A DNA stretch of 45,938 nucleotides from an uncultured Clostridia bacterium (GTDB lineage: Bacteria; Bacillota; Clostridia; Oscillospirales; Acutalibacteraceae), in NCBI GenBank assembly GCA_944380675.1, contig CALWIH010000007.1:1-45938 (forward strand). Direction: 5' to 3'. The translations under genes and the position numbers were made by a program. Shown here piece by piece: positions 42,241-45,938 of this stretch. Position 1 is the first letter of the stretch. The number at the start of each line of letters is the position of its first letter. Under the pieces are notes generated by a model. It saw nothing but the letters and a program-made list of their open reading frames with translations. It was not told the DNA's origin and did not search any database.

Positions 42241-43329
42241 ATGGATCGGAAAAAGGATCTGCTGCGCTCCGCCGCGCTGCTTCTGCTCTCGCTCAGCTGC
42301 GGAGCGGCGCTGTCGCTCGCGCCGGAGACGGCGGCGCGGGGCGCGGCGGCGGGACTCGACGTGTGTCTCGGCGTGCTCGTCCCGTCGCTGTTCCCGTTTC
42401 TCGTGCTGAGCGTCTTTCTCGTCCGATCGGGAGGGGCCGCGCTGCTCGGGCGCGTGTTCGACCGGCCGTTCCGGCTGCTGTTCCGGCTCCCGGGGTGCTG
42501 CGCGCCCGTCGTGCTGATGGGGCTCGCGGGCGGGTACCCGGTCGGGGCGCGGGGCGCGGCGTCGCTCCTGCGCGAGGGCAGCGTCAGTGAAGGCGAGGCG
42601 AGGCGGCTGACGGCCTTCTGCGTCAACGCGGGACCGGCCTTCGTCCTGAGCGCCGTAGGGGCGGGAATGCTCCGCAGCGTGCAGGCGGGCGCGGTGCTGC
42701 TCGCCTCGGGGCTCGCGGCAAGCCTTCTGCTCGGCCTTCTGCTGCGTGGGCGCGGCGGCGCGCGGCGCACGGAGCGCCGCCGTCCCGTCCGGCCTCCGGA
42801 AAAAGCCGGACAGGCGCTGACGGCCTCCGTCTCGGACGCGTGCCGGTCGCTCGTCTCGATGTGCTGCTTTGTGGTGCTGTTCTCCGTCGTGTACGCATAC
42901 TTCGCGCCGCTGCTCCCGCCGGGGAAAGCGCGGGCCGCGCTCGCCGCCGTCCTCGAGGTGACGAACGGCTGCCGCGAGCTGACCGCCTCCGGCGCGCCGC
43001 TCTGGGCGTTTGCCGCCGCGCTCGGCTTCGGCGGCCTGAGCGTGCAGCTGCAGATTCTCTCCCTGCCCGGCGTGCCGCGCGTCTCCTTGCCGCAGTTTCT
43101 GCTCGCGCGGCTCGCCCACGCGGCGACAGCGGCGCTGCTCACGGCGCTCTTGACGCCGCTGCTGCCCGTCCCCGCAGAGAGCGCGGAGCCCGTGCTGTCC
43201 AACGAAATCGGACAGCCGTCCGCGGCGCTGGCCGGATCGCCCGCCGCCGCCGCGGCGCTGCTGTTCGCGTGCACGGTGTTCCTGCTCTCCGGCCTGTCGC
43301 GGTACGACGCGATACGGCGAAAGGCGTAA
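42241..43329 (+). CDS. ylbJ: Sporulation integral membrane protein YlbJ
   Basis: A 362-aa polytopic membrane protein with nucleoside-recognition (Gate) type domains: the repeated motif regions VLVPSLFPFLVLSVFL with GLAGGYPVGARGAASLLREG, and FCVNAGPAFVLSAVGAGML. YlbJ is a sigma-E-controlled protein needed for heat-resistant spores. GGAGGAGGG upstream fits ATG 42241 best; ATG 42235 is possible but very close to it. It is divergent from yqfC, with which it shares a compact promoter region. Confidence 0.9.
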   Translation: MDRKKDLLRSAALLLLSLSCGAALSLAPETAARGAAAGLDVCLGVLVPSLFPFLVLSVFLVRSGGAALLGRVFDRPFRLLFRLPGCCAPVVLMGLAGGYPVGARGAASLLREGSVSEGEARRLTAFCVNAGPAFVLSAVGAGMLRSVQAGAVLLASGLAASLLLGLLLRGRGGARRTERRRPVRPPEKAGQALTASVSDACRSLVSMCCFVVLFSVVYAYFAPLLPPGKARAALAAVLEVTNGCRELTASGAPLWAFAAALGFGGLSVQLQILSLPGVPRVSLPQFLLARLAHAATAALLTALLTPLLPVPAESAEPVLSNEIGQPSAALAGSPAAAAALLFACTVFLLSGLSRYDAIRRKA

Positions 43330-43361
43330 AAAAAGCTCCCGTCCGGCTGAGACGGGAGCTT
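43328..43361. terminator. Terminator hairpin, copy 1
   Basis: AAGCTCCCGTC, a 7-nt loop and GACGGGAGCTT, directly after the ylbJ stop, with a run of A on the left. Read on the minus strand it is a full terminator with a T-run; read forward it has only two T. Copy 2 of the same 29-bp hairpin lies at 43725-43753. Confidence 0.75.
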
Positions 43362-43442
43362 CAGGCTGTCGAAAAAGCTGAAAAAGGGCAAACGTGAAGT
43401 TTTCGCCAGCCTTTTTCAAAAGGCTGCGGGGTTTGGGGCGCG

Positions 43443-43520
43443 GTGTGCCGGTGGCACACGAATTAGCGCCGGTCTCCGCTGCCGCTTCGGTCGGTGCCCT
43501 ATTGTGTGCCACCGGCACAC
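43443..43520. repeat. Pair of 17-bp hairpins that are reverse complements
   Basis: GTGTGCC-GGT-GGCACAC (43443-43459) and GTGTGCC-ACC-GGCACAC (43504-43520) are each a hairpin with 7-bp arms and are exact reverse complements of one another, so they can fold alone or pair together. Confidence 0.85.
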
Positions 43521-43593
43521 GGCACCCGAGCCGGCAGGCGAGACCGGAGCCCCAAAATAGTTCGCGAAGCCGCCTCTATTTTGCACCCAGCCG

Positions 43594-43640
43594 CTGAATT
43601 TTAATTTTCCGGTTTTTCAAACCGCAAAATTGAAATTCAG
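43594..43640. repeat. Long near-perfect hairpin
   Basis: Two 22-bp arms (43594-43615 and 43619-43640) around a 3-nt loop pair at all but two positions, one of them a possible G-U pair on the plus strand. The arms are AT-rich (CTGAATTT outside, CGGTTT near the loop). Confidence 0.85.
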
Positions 43641-43722
43641 ACGCCGCCCTACGGACGGCCTTTTTCCGGATGATTTGCACCGGGCCGAAAGCTTCCGATT
43701 TTATGCAGCCTGCCCTTTTTCG

Positions 43723-43753
43723 AAAAGCTCCCGTCCGGCTGAGACGGGAGCTT
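43723..43753 (-). terminator. Terminator hairpin, copy 2 (after the CsoR gene)
   Basis: The same 29-bp hairpin as at 43333-43361, located 5 bp after the CsoR-like gene stop. On the minus strand it ends in TTTTCG and can act as that gene's terminator. Confidence 0.8.
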
Positions 43754-43758
43754 GTCTC

Positions 43759-44055
43759 TTACAGATATTTCTGAATGGCCTTCTGGAATTCCTCGATGGC
43801 CGCGGTGTCGCCGTGCTCGACGGCGTGCGCGATGCAGTGCGAAATGTGCTCGTTGATGATCTCCTTGCCGAGGCCGTTCAGCGCCGACTGGGCGGCGGAG
43901 AGCTGCATCAGGACGGCGGAGCAGTCCTCGTCCGCCTCGAGCATCCGCTTAACGTACTGCAGATGGCCAATCACGCGCGACAGGCGGTTCAGCTGCCTTT
44001 TCTTTTCCTTCGGATCATGCACATGGCTGTGCGCGTGATGGTGCTCCTGTTCCAT
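43759..44055 (-). CDS. CsoR-like metal-sensing transcriptional repressor
   Basis: A 98-aa CsoR/RcnR-family all-helical DNA-binding protein. After a His-rich N-terminal tail (MEQEHHHAHSHVHD) the family core runs NRLSRVIGHLQYVKRMLEAD then EDCSAVLMQLSAAQSAL and NEHISHCIAHAVEHGD. The Cys in EDCSA and the His-x3-Cys in HISHC give the Cys-His-Cys set of Cu(I)-sensing CsoR proteins; a sulfide sensor would have Cys-Cys. GGAGGAGAG fits ATG 44055. It is divergent from a FecCD-type transporter and followed by a terminator. Target and metal are inferred. Confidence 0.87.
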   Translation of the reverse strand: MEQEHHHAHSHVHDPKEKKRQLNRLSRVIGHLQYVKRMLEADEDCSAVLMQLSAAQSALNGLGKEIINEHISHCIAHAVEHGDTAAIEEFQKAIQKYL

Positions 44056-44102
44056 GGGTGTCTCTCCTCCTTTCGGCCCTCCGGGCGTATCGATTTCTTT
44101 AT

Positions 44103-44131
44103 AAAATACCACAAATCGCCGCTTTTGAAAA
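44103..44131 (-). promoter_or_regulatory. Putative promoter of the CsoR-like gene
   Basis: On the minus strand, TTTTCA (44131-44126), a 17-bp spacer and TATTTT (44108-44103), about 48 bp before the start at 44055. The match is moderate. Confidence 0.45.
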
Positions 44132-44134
44132 CCT

Positions 44135-44144
44135 CCCCCGGGGG
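44135..44144. promoter_or_regulatory. C5G5 palindrome, candidate CsoR operator
   Basis: CCCCCGGGGG abuts the upstream side of the CsoR -35 box, flanked by AAAACCT and TTTCG. CsoR/RcnR operators typically carry C- or G-tracts in an inverted arrangement, so autoregulation is plausible. Confidence 0.35.
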
Positions 44145-44197
44145 TTTCGCGCGATTTCCCCGGCTCCGAGCCGGAAAAACCGATCCCCCTCCCCGGC

Positions 44198-44226
44198 TTC
44201 CGCGCGGAACGGCGGCGCGGTATAAT
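44198..44226 (+). promoter_or_regulatory. Putative promoter of the FecCD transporter
   Basis: A perfect TATAAT (44221-44226) with a poor -35 (TTCCGC, 44198-44203) 17 bp upstream; the GTG start is 26 bp further on. A weak -35 is typical of a promoter needing activation or under metal control. Confidence 0.45.
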
Positions 44227-44252
44227 AGCGCGGTGAACAGGGAGGGGTTACG

Positions 44253-45338
44253 GTGACAAGTCAAATCACATCGCGCGCGGACGGCGGGCTTCGCGCATAC
44301 CGCAAAAGCGTACGCCGCAGGCGCGGCGTCCTCGCGGCGCTGCTCGCCGCCGTGCTTGTGCTCTTCGCCGCGTCCGTCGCGGCGGGGACGTCCTCGCTCT
44401 CCGTGCGGGAGGCGCTGCTTGCCGTGTTCGGCGGCGGGAGCGAGCAGGCCCGTCTCGTGGTGTGGAGCATCCGGATGCCGCGCGCCGCGGCCGCGGCCGT
44501 CGCGGGAGCCGGGCTGGCGGCGGCGGGCTGCTTCATGCAGAGCTGCCTGAAAAACCCGCTGGCCTCCCCGTCGACGCTCGGTGTCTCGTCCGCGGCGGCG
44601 CTCGGGGCAAACCTCGCGATCATCGGCCTCGGCGCGGGCGCCGTCACCGGGGCGTCGGGAGCTGTCGCCATTCAAAGCCCGTATCTCGTCGCCGTGTGCG
44701 CGTTCGCGTGCTCGCTCGGCGCGGTGGGGCTGATCCTCGCCATCTCGCGGCTGCGCGGCTTCTCCCCCGCCTCCATCGTGCTGACCGGCACGGCGCTGAG
44801 CGCGCTGTGCTCCGCCGGGACGACGCTCCTGCAGTATTTCGGCGACGAGACGCAGATCGCCTCCGCCGTGTTCTGGACGTTCGGCGATCTCGGCCGCGTC
44901 TCGTGGAGCGAGAATGCGATTCTCGCCGCCGTGACGGCGGGCTGCCTGCTCATCTTTCTTCTGATGCGGTGGAGCTGCAACGCGCTGTGGAGCGGCGAGG
45001 AAACGGCGCGCGGCCTCGGCGTCGACGCGTCCCGCGTGCGCCTGCTCGGGCTGGTGACGGCCTCGCTGCTGACCGCCGTCTGCGTCTCCTTCATGGGGAT
45101 GATCGGCTTTCTCGGCCTCGTCGGCCCGCAGCTCGCGCGGCGCATCATCGGCGGCGATCACCGCTTCCTGATCCCCTCCTCCGCGCTCTCCGGCGCGGCG
45201 CTGCTGCTCCTCTCGGACGTCTGCGCGCGGACGGTGGTTCCGCCCGTCGTACTGCCGGTGGGAGCCATCACGTCGCTGCTCGGCGCGCCGGCGTTCTTTA
45301 TTCTGCTGCTGAAGGGGACGAGACCGCATGAAGCTTGA
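44253..45338 (+). CDS. FecCD/BtuC-type ABC transporter permease
   Basis: A 361-aa polytopic permease of the iron-siderophore, heme or cobalamin uptake family. After a first helix (GVLAALLAAVLVLFAASVAA) the family motif RMPRAAAAAVAGAGLAAAGC then FMQSCLKNPLASPSTLGVSS is clear. The coupling region MGMIGFLGLVGPQLARRIIG interacts with the ATPase, and the C-terminal VVLPVGAITSLLGAPAFFILL is typical. The GTG start follows GGGAGGGG. The ATPase gene overlaps its end by 11 bp. The substrate-binding protein is not in the window and may lie beyond the right edge. The divergent CsoR-like gene hints at a metal-linked substrate. Confidence 0.92.
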   Translation: MTSQITSRADGGLRAYRKSVRRRRGVLAALLAAVLVLFAASVAAGTSSLSVREALLAVFGGGSEQARLVVWSIRMPRAAAAAVAGAGLAAAGCFMQSCLKNPLASPSTLGVSSAAALGANLAIIGLGAGAVTGASGAVAIQSPYLVAVCAFACSLGAVGLILAISRLRGFSPASIVLTGTALSALCSAGTTLLQYFGDETQIASAVFWTFGDLGRVSWSENAILAAVTAGCLLIFLLMRWSCNALWSGEETARGLGVDASRVRLLGLVTASLLTAVCVSFMGMIGFLGLVGPQLARRIIGGDHRFLIPSSALSGAALLLLSDVCARTVVPPVVLPVGAITSLLGAPAFFILLLKGTRPHEA

Positions 45339-45938
45339 AGTAAAGGATCTGTGTTTTTCCTACGGGAAGCGCGAGGTCGTGCGGAACATCACGTTCACGG
45401 CGAACGCCGGGGAGGTGACGGCGATTCTCGGCGTCAACGGCGTGGGAAAATCGACGCTTCTCAAGTGCGTCAGTCGCATCCACCGCCCCCGCTCGGGGGA
45501 AATCCTGCTCGACGGGGAAAACGCCGTCTCCCTGAGCCGCAGAGAGCTTGCGCGCCGCGTCGCCTATGTGGCGCAGAGCTGCGAGTTCGCCGACTCGACC
45601 GTCTTTGACGCCGTCCTGCTCGGGCGGCTGCCGTTCGTCCGCTGGGACGTGACGGACCGCGATCTTGCCGCCGCGCGGGAGGCGCTCGACACGATGGGGC
45701 TTTCCTCCTTCGCCATGCGAAGCGTGCGGCAGCTCTCCGGCGGCGAGCGGCAGCGGGTCGCGCTCGCCCGTGCGCTGGCGCAGCAATCGCCCGTCCTGCT
45801 GCTGGACGAGCCGACGAGCAGCCTCGATCTGAACCGCCAGCTCGAGGCGCTCTCCACCATCCGGGAGATCGTCCGGCAAAAGCGGCTGACCGCGATTGTC
45901 ACCATCCACGACCTGAACCTAGCGCTGCGCTTTGCCGA
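45328..45938 (+). CDS. ABC transporter ATP-binding protein, FecE-type (partial)
   Basis: The N-terminal 203 residues of an ABC ATPase cut by the window end. Walker A is GVNGVGKST (about 37-45), the Q-loop is in VAYVAQSCEF, the signature is LSGGERQRVALARALAQ (about 135), Walker B is VLLLDEPTSSLDL (about 156-168) and the H-loop is VTIHDLNLA. The protein is nearly complete, as only the C-terminal tail is missing. The ATG overlaps the permease end by 11 bp, so the two subunits are coupled. With the permease it would power uptake of an iron complex, heme or cobalamin. Confidence 0.93.
   Translation, partial: MKLEVKDLCFSYGKREVVRNITFTANAGEVTAILGVNGVGKSTLLKCVSRIHRPRSGEILLDGENAVSLSRRELARRVAYVAQSCEFADSTVFDAVLLGRLPFVRWDVTDRDLAAAREALDTMGLSSFAMRSVRQLSGGERQRVALARALAQQSPVLLLDEPTSSLDLNRQLEALSTIREIVRQKRLTAIVTIHDLNLALRFA

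Larger units (their letters stand above)
43362..43722. repeat. Structured non-coding element between duplicated terminators
   Basis: About 360 bp without a credible gene, lying between two identical terminator hairpins in the ylbJ-csoR gap. Its ends carry GAAAAAGGGC (43380-43389) and GCCCTTTTTC (43712-43721) as inverted repeats. Inside are: a perfect 8-bp-arm hairpin at 43408-43425; a nested fold bounded by TTTGGGGC (43432-43439) and GCCCCAAA (43549-43556); inside it CCGGTCTC (43469-43476) with GAGACCGG (43540-43547), then GGTGCC (43493-43498) with GGCACC (43521-43526); and a long hairpin at 43594-43640. The repeat-rich make-up suggests a non-autonomous mobile or repeated element, or a structured RNA; no transposase is present. 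Confidence 0.55.

Noticed and set aside
44160-44175. CCGGCTCCGAGCCGG hairpin upstream of the FecCD gene as a terminator
   Set aside because: It is followed by A residues, not T, on the plus strand, and the T-run precedes the stem on the minus strand.

Overview
The window is a gene-dense, visibly GC-rich chromosomal segment (roughly 60% G+C or more by eye) of a Gram-positive, probably spore-forming member of the Clostridia, most likely in or near the Oscillospiraceae. The reasons are the gene orders (yqfC-yqfD-phoH-ybeY-dgkA-era-yqzL-recO-mutS2; ylxM-ffh-rpsP-khpA-rimM-trmD; rsmD-coaD-divIVA-like; a mraZ-led division cluster), sporulation genes (YqfC, YqfD, YlbJ), a PASTA-type penicillin-binding protein, lipoproteins with lipoboxes, and sigma-A promoters with 16-18 bp spacers. 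The lineage is inferred from gene content, not from a search. Nearly all is coding, no gene looks broken, and no tRNA, rRNA, CRISPR, IS or prophage gene was seen.

Layout. 1-1793 (+): the end of a GntR regulator, an ABC ATPase and its permease. 1831-6381 (-): a MoxR-DUF58-transglutaminase operon. 6595-8709 (+): aldehyde dehydrogenase and sirtuin, divergent from moxR. 8772-10195 (-): two lipoproteins, DUF4358 and an SGNH/GDSL hydrolase. 10488-22218 (-): the division and cell-wall cluster mraZ-rsmH-ftsL-pbp-mraY-ftsW-murG-murA-ftsQ-ftsZ, without Mur ligases or ftsA. 22489-24012 (-): rsmD-coaD-divIVA-like. 24098-26359 (-): HPr and uvrC. 26635-30257 (-): the ylxM-ffh-rpsP-khpA-rimM-trmD translation and secretion operon. 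30615-31469 (+): a DegV protein. 31561-42117 (-): from yqfC down to mutS2, a small membrane protein and a secreted subtilase. 42241-43329 (+): ylbJ. 43330-43758: a highly structured non-coding segment. 43759-44055 (-): a CsoR-like metal sensor. 44253-45938 (+): a FecCD-type permease and the start of its ATPase, cut by the window end.

How it works together. Most of the window is core cell biology: septal peptidoglycan synthesis and division, ribosome maturation and SRP targeting, DNA repair (UvrC, RecO, MutS2), and early mother-cell sporulation functions. Accessory functions are a regulated ABC exporter, an envelope transglutaminase system, an NAD-linked dehydrogenase/deacylase pair, and metal-linked uptake.

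The main candidates for something new are a roughly 360-bp structured element at 43362-43722, flanked by two copies of the same terminator hairpin and carrying nested inverted repeats; a compact divergent pair of sigma-E-like promoters between yqfC and ylbJ with overlapping -35 elements; and a CsoR-type sensor with a His-rich tail beside a FecCD transporter. No gene cluster in the window looks like a wholly new system.
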